Assembly (NCBI GenBank): GCA_019454865.1
Contig: JACFNJ010000038.1
Location: forward strand, 1 to 15,024
DNA: 15,024 nt
Reading direction: 5' to 3'
DNA from: Bacteroidia bacterium
Lineage (GTDB): Bacteria > Bacteroidota > Bacteroidia > UKL13-3
This document shows, piece by piece, positions 1 through 7,642 of this stretch. How positions within the stretch are numbered: position 1 is the first letter of the stretch; each line of letters starts with the position of its first letter. A program made the translations under genes and the position numbers. Below the pieces are notes generated by a model. It saw nothing but the letters and a program-made list of their open reading frames with translations. It searched no databases and was not told the origin of the DNA.

Positions 1-842
1 ATTCTACTTGTGTATAATTCGGTAAGATATTTTCTGCGCATTGCTGTTAATATCTCATCACTACCGCTTTGAAGCGGAATATGAAAATGCGGTACAATAA
101 CATGCGATGCTGCCACCAATTCAATAATTTCATTGGTAAGTAAGTTTGGCTCAATGGATGATATGCGAAGTCTTTTTAATCCCTCTACTTGCTCCAATTC
201 TTTTAATAAATCGTAAAAAGTTTCTCCGTTTTTTATCCCAAATTCACCGGTGTTTACTCCGGTTAGCACAATTTCTTTAATGCCTTTGTTTACAATTTCC
301 TGAGCTTGTTTTACCACATTAGCAATGGTGTCGCTACGGCTTATGCCACGTGCCAAAGGTATTGTGCAGTATGTACAAAAGTAATCGCAGCCATCTTGTA
401 TTTTCAAAAAAGTACGTGTGCGGTCGCCAAGCGAGTAGGAGCCGTGATAAGCATATACATCTTTTATTTTTCCATCTTTTATTTCAGCAGCAGCTCGTTT
501 TTGGGTATTACCTAAATATTCAGTTAGGTTAAATTTTTCAGCAGCACCCAATACCAAATCTACGCCTAATATTTTGGCTATTTCTTTGGGTTTTAGTTGG
601 GCATAGCAGCCTATTACCGCTACAAATGCATTTGCATTATGCCGTAAAGCTTCGTTTACTATTTTTTTGCATTTTTTGTTGGCACTTTCTGTTACCGAGC
701 AGGTATTTATTACATATATATCTGCCCCATCTTCAAAAGCTACTTTTTCAAATCCGGCATCCGCTAATTGACGCGCTATTGTAGATGTTTCTGAAAAGTT
801 TAATTTACAGCCTAACGTATAATATGCTACTGTTTTCGACAT
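1..842 (-). CDS. mtaB: tRNA t6A37 methylthiotransferase MtaB, 3' part cut off by window edge
   Basis: This radical-SAM methylthiotransferase converts t6A at position 37 of ANN-decoding tRNAs to ms2t6A. The 280 visible residues start at an ATG (840-842) and read MSKTVAYYTLGCKLN. The N-terminal UPF0004 domain shows its three cluster-binding cysteines at C12, C48 and C79. The radical-SAM motif is DGCDYFCTYC with C152, C156 and C159. Later family signatures such as LTGVNTGEFG, RISSIEP and HFHIPLQSGSDEIL follow. The TLGCKLN start and the motif spacing fit MtaB better than MiaB. The C-terminal part, including any TRAM domain, lies outside the window. A consensus promoter sits only 7 bases before the ATG (see 850-880). 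Identification is firm; the exact tRNA target is inferred from the family. Confidence 0.93.
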   Translation of the reverse strand, partial: MSKTVAYYTLGCKLNFSETSTIARQLADAGFEKVAFEDGADIYVINTCSVTESANKKCKKIVNEALRHNANAFVAVIGCYAQLKPKEIAKILGVDLVLGAAEKFNLTEYLGNTQKRAAAEIKDGKIKDVYAYHGSYSLGDRTRTFLKIQDGCDYFCTYCTIPLARGISRSDTIANVVKQAQEIVNKGIKEIVLTGVNTGEFGIKNGETFYDLLKELEQVEGLKRLRISSIEPNLLTNEIIELVAASHVIVPHFHIPLQSGSDEILTAMRRKYLTELYTSR

Positions 843-849
843 GTGGGCG

Positions 850-880
850 CAAAGATAATTCAATTGAACTTTTATCCCAA
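850..880 (-). promoter_or_regulatory. Bacteroidota-type promoter of mtaB
   Basis: Read on the minus strand, TTG (878-880) is followed after exactly 20 bases by TATCTTTG (850-857), matching the -33/-7 form TTTG or TTG, about 19-21 bp, TAnnTTTG. The last G of the -7 element lies 7 bases before the A of the mtaB ATG. The transcript should therefore have only a few untranslated bases. The match is seen; the promoter role and start site are inferred. Confidence 0.6.
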
Positions 881-1061
881 TATTGCTTTTTACATAATTT
901 GATGAAGTAATGGATTAAGTTGCAACCGGTTATTCTTTATCACATCCGTATAGTTATTATCTTTTACTAATTAATAATATAAGTGTTCGAAAATGGGAAT
1001 CAAACAGTACAAAATTTACACCCGAAATACAGTATCATTGTACACGCAATTTTATTTTATT

Positions 1062-1232
1062 ATGATTACTAAAAAACGTTTGATACTTGTAGGATTACTT
1101 TTAATGGTGGGCGGTTTGGTGGCTGCTACATTAACAATAGATACAACTTGGCATTATTTCGGTACCGGTGTTGAGTTTGGTATAGGTGCAATGCTATTAA
1201 TAATTGGTATTACTAGGAAAAATAACGAATAG
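1062..1232 (+). CDS. Small hypothetical membrane protein, 56 aa
   Basis: No family is recognised. From the ATG at 1062 the protein is 56 residues: a basic start (MITKKR), a hydrophobic helix at about residues 7-24, a short polar turn (TIDTTWHYFGTG), a second hydrophobic helix at about residues 35-51, and a basic tail (RKNNE). This suggests a two-helix inner-membrane hairpin with both ends in the cytoplasm. An in-frame ATG at 993 would add 23 residues, but that extension is polar and would bury the natural membrane-protein start, so 1062 is preferred. It is followed 55 bases later by a strong hairpin terminator. The upstream stretch from 881 to 1061 holds no other gene I can support and no clear consensus promoter. 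Whether this gene is expressed is uncertain. Confidence 0.5.
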   Translation: MITKKRLILVGLLLMVGGLVAATLTIDTTWHYFGTGVEFGIGAMLLIIGITRKNNE

Positions 1233-1287
1233 ATTCTGTTTACTTCAAGTTGAGATTTAATTAAAGTTTCAACAAATTTTTATTAAT

Positions 1288-1317
1288 AAAAAAAGCCGGT
1301 TTTAACCGGCTTTTTTT
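1288..1317. terminator. Bidirectional hairpin terminator between small ORF and tRNA-Lys
   Basis: GCCGGTT (1295-1301) pairs with AACCGGC (1304-1310). A7 on the left (1288-1294) and T7 on the right (1311-1317) extend the stem and provide a U-tract on either strand. It ends two bases from the tRNA-Lys discriminator, so it can stop transcription from both convergent units. Confidence 0.85.
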
Positions 1318-1318
1318 G

Positions 1319-1391
1319 TGATCCCGCTGAGGCTCGAACTCAGGACCCCTACATTAAAAGTGTAATGCTCTACCAACTGAGCTACGGAATC
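1319..1391 (-). tRNA. tRNA-Lys (anticodon UUU)
   Basis: The minus strand folds as a 73-nt tRNA. The acceptor arm is GATTCCG with CGGGATC (one T-G wobble), the D-arm GCTCAGTTGGTAGAGC, and the anticodon loop CTTTTAA with anticodon TTT. The T-arm reads CTGAGTTCGAGCCTCAG and the discriminator is A. CCA is not encoded; CAAAA follows directly. The anticodon reads AAA/AAG lysine codons. Confidence 0.96.
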
Positions 1392-1421
1392 AACTGCTTA
1401 TTCGTTTTGTGTAAGCGGGTG

Positions 1422-1452
1422 CAAATATAGAAAGCCTTTTTAATTGAACAAA
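1422..1452 (-). promoter_or_regulatory. Bacteroidota-type promoter of tRNA-Lys
   Basis: On the minus strand TTTG (1449-1452), a 19-base spacer and TATATTTG (1422-1429) match both consensus boxes exactly. The predicted start is about 25 bases before the mature tRNA 5' end at 1391, leaving room for a short leader removed by RNase P. Confidence 0.75.
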
Positions 1453-1521
1453 ACCAAAGTGAAATATTTTTACTCTTTTTTGCTTGGCTTCTTTTTATGA
1501 GGCACTTAACTTTAAAAAAAA

Positions 1522-3078
1522 TTATATTTTACTTTCTAAAACCACAAAAGGTACAACCATTTCCTCCAAACTTATTCCTCCGTGCTGAAATGAGTTAGTA
1601 TATAAATTTACATGGTAATTGTAATTATTGGGGTAAGCCATAAAGTTGTTTTCCATAGCAAATACATACCTGCTGCTTATGTTTACCTTTGGTAAAAAGG
1701 CTTCATTCGGGTCTTTTATGGTAAATAAGTCGTTTTCGTTATAGTTTAAGTTTCGTCCTTGCTTGTAGCGCAAGTTCGTACTGGTTGATTTATCACCAAT
1801 TATTTTTACTGCATTTTTTACGCGTATGCTTCCATGGTCGGTAGTTATAATAATTTTTGCTTTTTTAGCTGCTATTCGTTTTAGTGCATCAAACAATGGT
1901 GAGTGTTCAAACCAACTTGCCGTAATTGACCGATATGCGGCTTCGTCTTCTGCCAACTCTTTCATTACATTCATCTCCGTACGAACATGGCTTAACATAT
2001 CTACAAAGTTGTAAACAATAACATTAAATCGGTAGTTAAACATATTCGGAACATCATCTACCAAACGCTTTCCATTTTCTAAGTTTGTAATTTTTGTATA
2101 ACTGAATTTTTCTTTAAATCCTAATCGGGTAAGTTGTGTGCCCAGTAATTCTTCTTCGTGCAGGTTTTTCCCTTCGTTTTCTTCTTCATCCACCCACAAG
2201 TCAGGATATAATTTTACAATCTCACTTGGCATCATTCCACTAAAAAACGCATTGCGTGCATAATGCGTAGTAGTTGGTAGTATGGTTAAATAAGTATCTT
2301 CTGAAAGCAATCGGAAATATTCATTTAGTTGACTTTGAATTACCTTCCATTGGTCGAATCGGAAATTATCCAACATGATTAAAAATACCGGCACTTCTTC
2401 TTTTAACTCGGGCAATACCTTCTTTTTTACCACAGTTTGGCTCATTGCTGGAGTTTTATCTGTAGGATTTTTTAAAAAATTGATGTAATTTTTTTTGATA
2501 AATTTAGTCCATTCTTTATTGGCTTCGCTTTTTTGCATCAGCAGTATATCGTCCATTCCGGTATCGTTGCTCGATGTTAGTTCAAGCTCCCAGTATATTA
2601 ACTTTCTATACAATGCTGCCCACTCATCAAATGTTGAAACATCATTCAACTCCATACCAATATTACGAAACTCTTGTTGGTAGTTTTGTGCGGTTTTTTC
2701 ACTTACCAATCGTTTGTTATCAATAATGCGTTTTATTGAAAGTAAAATTTGGTTTGAGTTTACAGGTTTTATAAGGTAATCTGCTATTTTGCTTCCAATG
2801 GCATCTTCCATTATGTGTTCTTCTTCACTTTTGGTAATCATTACCACAGGCAGGTCGGGGTTAAGATTTTTAATTTGAGTTAATGCTTCTAAGCCACTAA
2901 TACCTGGCATGTTTTCGTCTAAAAAAACAATATCGTAATGCTTTTGTTTACATTGTTGTATTGCATCATTGCCGCTGGTTACTTCATCTACGGTGTAACC
3001 TTTTTGTGTTAAAAAAATAATGTGAGGCTTTAGTAATTCAATTTCATCATCGGCCCAAAGTATGTGGGTATTGTTCAT
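1522..3078 (-). CDS. porX: T9SS response regulator PorX (receiver + PglZ domain)
   Basis: This is a two-component response regulator of type IX secretion, 518 aa, close to known PorX length. The receiver domain (about 1-120) has acidic pair D10/D11, phospho-acceptor D54 in FLDENMPG, T82 in MITKSEE and K104 in LIKP. A helical linker leads to a PglZ domain of the alkaline-phosphatase fold (about 228-518). Candidate metal-site residues there are D237 (MLDNFR), T271 in the THYARNAFFSG motif, D360 and H364 (FVDMLSH), D414 and H415 (TTDHGS) and H499 (FQHGG). There is no DNA-binding domain. Published PorX proteins are phosphorylated by PorY and the PglZ domain has phosphodiesterase activity on oligonucleotides; that is family knowledge, not seen here. 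No porY lies in the window. The gene is divergent from the HD gene and lipid A run, with overlapping promoter-like elements between them. Confidence 0.93.
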   Translation of the reverse strand: MNNTHILWADDEIELLKPHIIFLTQKGYTVDEVTSGNDAIQQCKQKHYDIVFLDENMPGISGLEALTQIKNLNPDLPVVMITKSEEEHIMEDAIGSKIADYLIKPVNSNQILLSIKRIIDNKRLVSEKTAQNYQQEFRNIGMELNDVSTFDEWAALYRKLIYWELELTSSNDTGMDDILLMQKSEANKEWTKFIKKNYINFLKNPTDKTPAMSQTVVKKKVLPELKEEVPVFLIMLDNFRFDQWKVIQSQLNEYFRLLSEDTYLTILPTTTHYARNAFFSGMMPSEIVKLYPDLWVDEEENEGKNLHEEELLGTQLTRLGFKEKFSYTKITNLENGKRLVDDVPNMFNYRFNVIVYNFVDMLSHVRTEMNVMKELAEDEAAYRSITASWFEHSPLFDALKRIAAKKAKIIITTDHGSIRVKNAVKIIGDKSTSTNLRYKQGRNLNYNENDLFTIKDPNEAFLPKVNISSRYVFAMENNFMAYPNNYNYHVNLYTNSFQHGGISLEEMVVPFVVLESKI

Positions 3079-3087
3079 ATTAAAATA

Positions 3088-3095
3088 TATTTTTG
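3088..3095 (+). promoter_or_regulatory. Candidate -7 element for the HD/lipid A run
   Basis: TATTTTTG matches TAnnTTTG exactly, but there is no good -33 box 19-21 bases upstream (the nearest TTG is only 14 bases away). Immediately after it, 3096-3103 read on the minus strand is AAACTTTG, one base off the same consensus and oriented toward porX. The two elements abut and face each other. Confidence 0.4.
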
Positions 3096-3137
3096 CAAAG
3101 TTTGGTTTTTATAAAAACGAATAAGCTATCAAATATT

Positions 3138-4376
3138 GTGCAAACATTTTCAAACAAAAATAAAATAATTAACGACCCCGTTTATGGATTTGTTAATATA
3201 AATTCTGAATTAATTTTTGACCTTATTGAACAACCTGTATTTCAGCGTTTGCGAAGAATAAAGCAGTTGGGTTTATCCAATTTGGTTTATCCCGGTGCAT
3301 TGCATACACGTTTTCAGCACGTAATAGGAGCAATGAGTTTAACAGCCCAAGCTGTTGAGGTATTGCGTGCTAAAGGTACTGTTATCACTAATGAAGAAAA
3401 GGATGCAGTATGTGCTGCCGTGTTATTGCATGATATGGGGCATGGTCCGTATAGCCATACATTAGAGGAAGTATTGATAAAAGATGTGCATCATGAAAAA
3501 TTGTCTTTGGCTTTTATGCATTACCTTAACAATATTTTAAAGGGTAAATTAGATTTATGCATAGCGATTTTTCAAAATACATATTCCAAAAAATTTTTAC
3601 ATCAATTAGTAAGTAGCCAATTGGATATGGATAGGCTTGATTACTTACGCAGAGATAGTTTTTATACCGGAGTGCAAGAAGGAGTAATAGGGCATGATAG
3701 AATTATAAATATGCTGAACACAGCCAACGATGAGTTGGTGATTGATGAAAAAGGAATTTACAGTATAGAAAAATTTTTGATAGCAAGACGATTAATGTAT
3801 TGGCAAGTATATTTACACAAAACCGTAGTAGCTGCCGAAACCTTGCTGATAAAAATAATGCAACGTGCCTGCGAGTTAGCCGAAAAAGGCATCGAACTCT
3901 TTGCAACACCTGATTTTGCCTATTTTTTATACCAACGTCCCGGAGCAGATGAGTTACTTACTAACCCGGAAGTATTAATGCGCTATAGTAAATTGGATGA
4001 TGTGGATGTATTTGCATCGGTTAAGGTATGGTGCTCTCACACCGATGTAATATTAAGCGACTTGTGTAATCAGTTATGCAATAGAACATTGCCAAAAATT
4101 GAGTTTAGAAATGATACCCCTTTTCCTGAAGAACAAATAAAAGAACTGAAACAAAAAGTATCCGAAAAAAAAGACATTAGTTTTTCCGAAACAGATTATT
4201 ATGTTTTTACGGATAGTGTGAGTAACAAGGCGTATAATAACAATGATTTTAATATTAAAGTGTTGTACAAAAACAAAACCGTTAAAGACATAACAGAAGC
4301 ATCTGATCAGTATAATATTACAGCATTATCCGATTCCGTTGTCAAATACTTTTTGTGTTACCCTAAAAATATATAA
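3138..4376 (+). CDS. HD-superfamily phosphohydrolase (COG1078-like, dNTPase-related)
   Basis: This is a SAMHD1/YwfO-like HD phosphohydrolase, likely acting on dNTPs or related nucleotides in the cytoplasm; the substrate is not shown by sequence. The conserved opening NDPVYGFVNINSELIFDLIE is followed by metal-site residues H61 (in HTRFQH), H98 and D99 (LLHDMGHGPYSH) and D165 in LDMDRLDYLRRD, giving a complete H...HD...D set. Numbering uses the GTG at 3138 (412 aa). The frame is open upstream to a TTG at 3093, but that codon lies inside the -7 element at 3088-3095 and could not be in the transcript made from it. Family members start close to the NDPVYG motif. TTG at 3102 is another possibility. 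No ATG precedes the motif. It heads a plus-strand run and lpxD begins 35 bases later. Confidence 0.87.
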   Translation: MQTFSNKNKIINDPVYGFVNINSELIFDLIEQPVFQRLRRIKQLGLSNLVYPGALHTRFQHVIGAMSLTAQAVEVLRAKGTVITNEEKDAVCAAVLLHDMGHGPYSHTLEEVLIKDVHHEKLSLAFMHYLNNILKGKLDLCIAIFQNTYSKKFLHQLVSSQLDMDRLDYLRRDSFYTGVQEGVIGHDRIINMLNTANDELVIDEKGIYSIEKFLIARRLMYWQVYLHKTVVAAETLLIKIMQRACELAEKGIELFATPDFAYFLYQRPGADELLTNPEVLMRYSKLDDVDVFASVKVWCSHTDVILSDLCNQLCNRTLPKIEFRNDTPFPEEQIKELKQKVSEKKDISFSETDYYVFTDSVSNKAYNNNDFNIKVLYKNKTVKDITEASDQYNITALSDSVVKYFLCYPKNI

Positions 4377-4411
4377 ATTGCCGCGCTAATCTGAACTCAA
4401 AATTATTGCAG

Positions 4412-5443
4412 ATGCAAATATCAGCCAAAGATTTAAGTAATCTTTTACAAGGTGAAATTGTAGGTAACGAAAATGTTGTGTTACACACTATTGCCAAAAT
4501 TGAAGAAGGAAAAGAAGGCGCATTGTCCTTCTTATCCAACCTAAAGTATGAACCACATTTATATACCACAAAAAGTTCGGTAGTATTAGTTAATAAAAGT
4601 TTTACACCTACGGCTAAGGTTAATGCTACGCTTATTCGAGTTGAAGATGCATATCGTGCTTTTACTTTCATACTCGAAAAGTTTTCAGCAGTAGCTAACA
4701 AAAAGTCCGGCATTGCACAAAGTGCAGTTATTGAAACGGAAATAAAAATACCTGAATCAACATACATAGGTGCACAAACTTATATTGCTGCTGATGTAGA
4801 AATAGGCGAGAATTGTCAAATTTATCCGCAAGTGTATTTGGGCGATGGAGTACGTGTGGGTAACAATGTAACCTTATTTCCGGGAGTTAAAGTTTATGCA
4901 AATTGTGTAATAGGTAACAATTGTATTATTCATGCAGGAACAGTTATAGGTAGTGATGGTTTTGGCTTTGCTCCTTTGCCTGACCGAAGCTACAAAAAAA
5001 TACCACAGTTGGGCAATGTAATTATTGAAGATGATGTAGAAATTGGCTCAAATTGCAGTATTGATAAGGCAACAATGGGTAGTACAATTATTCGCAAAGG
5101 GGTAAAAATGGATAATTTGGTACAAATAGCACATAATGTAGAAATAGGGGAGCACACGGTAATAGCCGGACAATCCGGAATAGCCGGTAGTACCAAAATA
5201 GGAAGATATTGTGTATTTGGTGGTCAGGTAGGAATTGCAGGACATATAGTTATTGCTGATGGAAATCAATTTGGTGCACAAAGTGGAGTAAGTAGCAGCA
5301 TACAAGAAGAAAACGGAAAATGGTTTGGCAGCCCGGTAATTGAGGTGCGCCAGGCTTTAAAATCAGGAGTAGTTTATAGAAAACTACCTGATTTGGAGAA
5401 AAAATTAAACGAATTGGATAAAATTGTAAAAGAAAAAAAATAA
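4412..5443 (+). CDS. lpxD: UDP-3-O-(3-hydroxyacyl)glucosamine N-acyltransferase LpxD
   Basis: This enzyme adds the second 3-hydroxyacyl chain, from acyl-ACP, to the 2-amino group of UDP-3-O-acylglucosamine: the third step of lipid A synthesis. The 343-aa protein has an N-terminal uridine-binding domain (about 1-98), then a left-handed beta-helix of hexapeptide repeats (about 99-300) and a short helical C-terminus. The signatures IGSDGFGFAP and DNLVQIAHNVEIGEHT are present, with likely catalytic base H241. ATG 4412 is chosen because MQISAKDLSNLLQGEIVGN matches the family start; the frame also has a TTG two codons earlier. lpxC-fabZ starts 15 bases after the stop, so the genes are very likely co-transcribed. 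Confidence 0.96.
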   Translation: MQISAKDLSNLLQGEIVGNENVVLHTIAKIEEGKEGALSFLSNLKYEPHLYTTKSSVVLVNKSFTPTAKVNATLIRVEDAYRAFTFILEKFSAVANKKSGIAQSAVIETEIKIPESTYIGAQTYIAADVEIGENCQIYPQVYLGDGVRVGNNVTLFPGVKVYANCVIGNNCIIHAGTVIGSDGFGFAPLPDRSYKKIPQLGNVIIEDDVEIGSNCSIDKATMGSTIIRKGVKMDNLVQIAHNVEIGEHTVIAGQSGIAGSTKIGRYCVFGGQVGIAGHIVIADGNQFGAQSGVSSSIQEENGKWFGSPVIEVRQALKSGVVYRKLPDLEKKLNELDKIVKEKK

Positions 5444-5458
5444 AAGGATAAAAAGATA

Positions 5459-6847
5459 GTGAAACAGACTACTATAAAAAAAGCGGTTAGTATTAATGGT
5501 GTGGGCTTGCACACCGGACAAAACGTAACACTTACTTTTACACCTGCAAGTGAAAATCATGGGATAAAGTTTCAACGTATTGATTTACCCGGACAACCCA
5601 TTGTAAATGCAGATGTAGATAATGTAGTGGATACCTCACGAGGCACAACAATTGAACAAAACGGAGCTAAAGTTGCAACGGTAGAGCATGTAATGGCATC
5701 TTTAGCAGGGCTTGAAATTGATAATTGTTTAATACAAGTTGATGCTGCCGAAACTCCAATAATGGATGGCAGTTCACGCTATTTTATCAAAGCGTTAAAA
5801 GAGTCGGGTATTCAAGAATTAAATGCCGAGCGTGAATATTTTTCGATACCACACAACGTGTATTATACCGAAGGTAATCGTAGTGTAGAGATGATAGCAA
5901 TGCCATTGGATGATTATCGACTTACCGTAATGGTAGATTATAATTCGCCTGTATTAGGCAGCCAGCATGCTTCCATCACAAGTCTTAAAGAGTTTGAAAC
6001 CGACCTTGCAAGTTGTAGAACTTTTTGCTTTTTGCACGAGTTGGAAATGTTGTTAAAGCACGGGTTAATTAAAGGTGGCGATTTAAACAATGCAATTGTA
6101 ATTGTAGATAGAGTAATAAAAGATGATGAAATGGATCATCTTGCCAAATTATTTAATAAACCCAAAGTAGAAGTACGCAAAGAAGGCATATTGAACAACG
6201 TAGATTTGCGTTACCATAATGAACCGGCTCGTCACAAATTGTTAGACTTAATTGGCGATTTGGCTCTTATCGGTACACCAATTAAAGCTCAAATTATGGC
6301 TGCTCGTCCGGGGCATGCTGCCAATGTTGAGTTTGGTAAAAAAATAAAAGCATTAATTAAAAAAGCCAGAACAAATAATAATATCCCTAAATACAACCCC
6401 AACAAAGAACCACTTTTTGATATTAACGCAATAAGTAAATTCTTGCCACATAAATACCCGTTTTTGTTGGTAGATAAGGTTGTAGAAATGGGGCAAAATC
6501 ATATCATTGCAATAAAAAATGTTACCTATAATGAACCCTTCTTTATGGGACATTTTCCTAATAATCCGGTTATGCCAGGGGTATTAATTATTGAAGCTAT
6601 GGCACAAGCCGGAGGTGTTATGATTTTATCACAAGTAGAAGACCCCGAAAACTACAATACCTATTTTATGAAAATAGATAATGCTAAATTTAAAGAAAAA
6701 GTTCTTCCTGGCGATACTTTAATTTTTAGGCTAGACATGATAGCACCGGTACGTAGAGGTATTTGTATGATGAAAGGGCAAGCTTATGTTGGCGAAAAAT
6801 TAGTGTGTGAAGCAGAATTAATGGCACAAGTAGCAAAAAAGCAATAA
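5459..6847 (+). CDS. lpxC-fabZ: Bifunctional LpxC deacetylase / FabZ 3-hydroxyacyl-ACP dehydratase
   Basis: A 462-aa fusion typical of Bacteroidota. Residues 1 to about 305 are LpxC, the zinc deacetylase that makes the committed step of lipid A synthesis. The likely zinc ligands are H77 (in VEHVMASL), H259 and D263 (RHKLLDLIGD), with E76 as base and H286 (RPGHAAN) also in the active site. Residues from about 318 are FabZ: LPHKYPFLLVDKV, then catalytic H365 (GHFPNNPVMPG) and E379 (IIEAMAQAGG). The start is GTG at 5459, giving MKQTTIKKAVSINGVGLHTG, which matches the family N-terminus; no ATG fits. The fusion joins two enzymes competing for the same hydroxyacyl-ACP pool. The linker is about 10-15 residues and lysine/asparagine-rich. 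Confidence 0.97.
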   Translation: MKQTTIKKAVSINGVGLHTGQNVTLTFTPASENHGIKFQRIDLPGQPIVNADVDNVVDTSRGTTIEQNGAKVATVEHVMASLAGLEIDNCLIQVDAAETPIMDGSSRYFIKALKESGIQELNAEREYFSIPHNVYYTEGNRSVEMIAMPLDDYRLTVMVDYNSPVLGSQHASITSLKEFETDLASCRTFCFLHELEMLLKHGLIKGGDLNNAIVIVDRVIKDDEMDHLAKLFNKPKVEVRKEGILNNVDLRYHNEPARHKLLDLIGDLALIGTPIKAQIMAARPGHAANVEFGKKIKALIKKARTNNNIPKYNPNKEPLFDINAISKFLPHKYPFLLVDKVVEMGQNHIIAIKNVTYNEPFFMGHFPNNPVMPGVLIIEAMAQAGGVMILSQVEDPENYNTYFMKIDNAKFKEKVLPGDTLIFRLDMIAPVRRGICMMKGQAYVGEKLVCEAELMAQVAKKQ

Positions 6848-6853
6848 AAGTAA

Positions 6854-7642
6854 ATGATTCAAACTTTAGCATATATCGATCCACAGTCAAAAATAGCATC
6901 CAATGTAGTTATTGAGCCATTTACTGTAATTCATAAAAACGTAACCATAGAAGCCGGAACTTGGATAGGCTCTAATGTTACAATTTTCCCGAATACTAAA
7001 ATCGGGAAAAATTGTAAGATATTTCCAGGTTCAGTTATAGGAGCTATTCCACAAGACCTTAAATTTAATGGAGAAGAAACTGAAGTGATAATTGGTGATA
7101 ACACTACCTTAAGGGAGTGTGTTACTATTAACCGAGGTACAATTGATAAAAATAAAACCACTGTAGGCAGTAACTGTCTTGTTATGGCGTATGTTCATAT
7201 AGCACACGATTGCGAAATTGGAAACAATGTAATAATAGCTAATGGTGTGCAACTTGCAGGACATGTTACCATACAAGATTATGCACGCATTGGTGGTTTG
7301 TGTGCCGTTCATCAGTTTGTGCAAATAGGCAGACACGTTATGATTGAAGGCGGTAGTATGATAACCAAAGATGTTCCACCATTTGTTAAAGCCGGTAGAT
7401 ACCCATTATCTTATGAAGGAATAAACTCAGTAGGATTGAGGCGCAATGGATTTAGCAACGAAAAGATTTCTGAAATTCAAGACATCTATCGTGTGTTGTT
7501 TGTACACAATACTAATGTAAGTAAGGCACAAAAAATAGTTGAAACACAAATGCCACCTACACCTGAAAGGGATGAAATTCTTGGATTTATTGGCGACTCT
7601 AATCGAGGTATCATGAAGGGTTTCCAGCTAAGAAAAGGATAA
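6854..7642 (+). CDS. lpxA: UDP-N-acetylglucosamine O-acyltransferase LpxA
   Basis: This catalyses the first step of lipid A synthesis, moving a 3-hydroxyacyl chain from ACP to the 3-OH of UDP-GlcNAc. The 262-aa protein, normal for the family, is a left-handed beta-helix of hexapeptide repeats (about 1-190) plus a helical C-terminal domain. Visible signatures are IGAIPQDLKFNGEET, NRGT, the catalytic H118 in MAYVHIAHDCEIGNN, and LAGHVTI followed by GGLCAVHQFVQIG. The ATG lies 6 bases after the lpxC-fabZ stop. Its own TAA shares its last base with the ATG of the ABC gene, implying translational coupling. Acyl-chain length preference cannot be read from the sequence. Confidence 0.97.
   Translation: MIQTLAYIDPQSKIASNVVIEPFTVIHKNVTIEAGTWIGSNVTIFPNTKIGKNCKIFPGSVIGAIPQDLKFNGEETEVIIGDNTTLRECVTINRGTIDKNKTTVGSNCLVMAYVHIAHDCEIGNNVIIANGVQLAGHVTIQDYARIGGLCAVHQFVQIGRHVMIEGGSMITKDVPPFVKAGRYPLSYEGINSVGLRRNGFSNEKISEIQDIYRVLFVHNTNVSKAQKIVETQMPPTPERDEILGFIGDSNRGIMKGFQLRKG

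Noticed and set aside
306..532. Two short plus-strand frames within mtaB
   Set aside because: They lie antisense to the radical-SAM region of mtaB and show no protein-like pattern.
1319..1391. tRNA-Lys as an integration site for a genomic island
   Set aside because: The flanks are housekeeping genes, there is no integrase, and no repeat of the tRNA 3' end is visible in the window.
4363..4767. 134-codon open frame on the minus strand over the lpxD start
   Set aside because: It overlaps the well-supported N-terminal part of lpxD and has no recognisable features.
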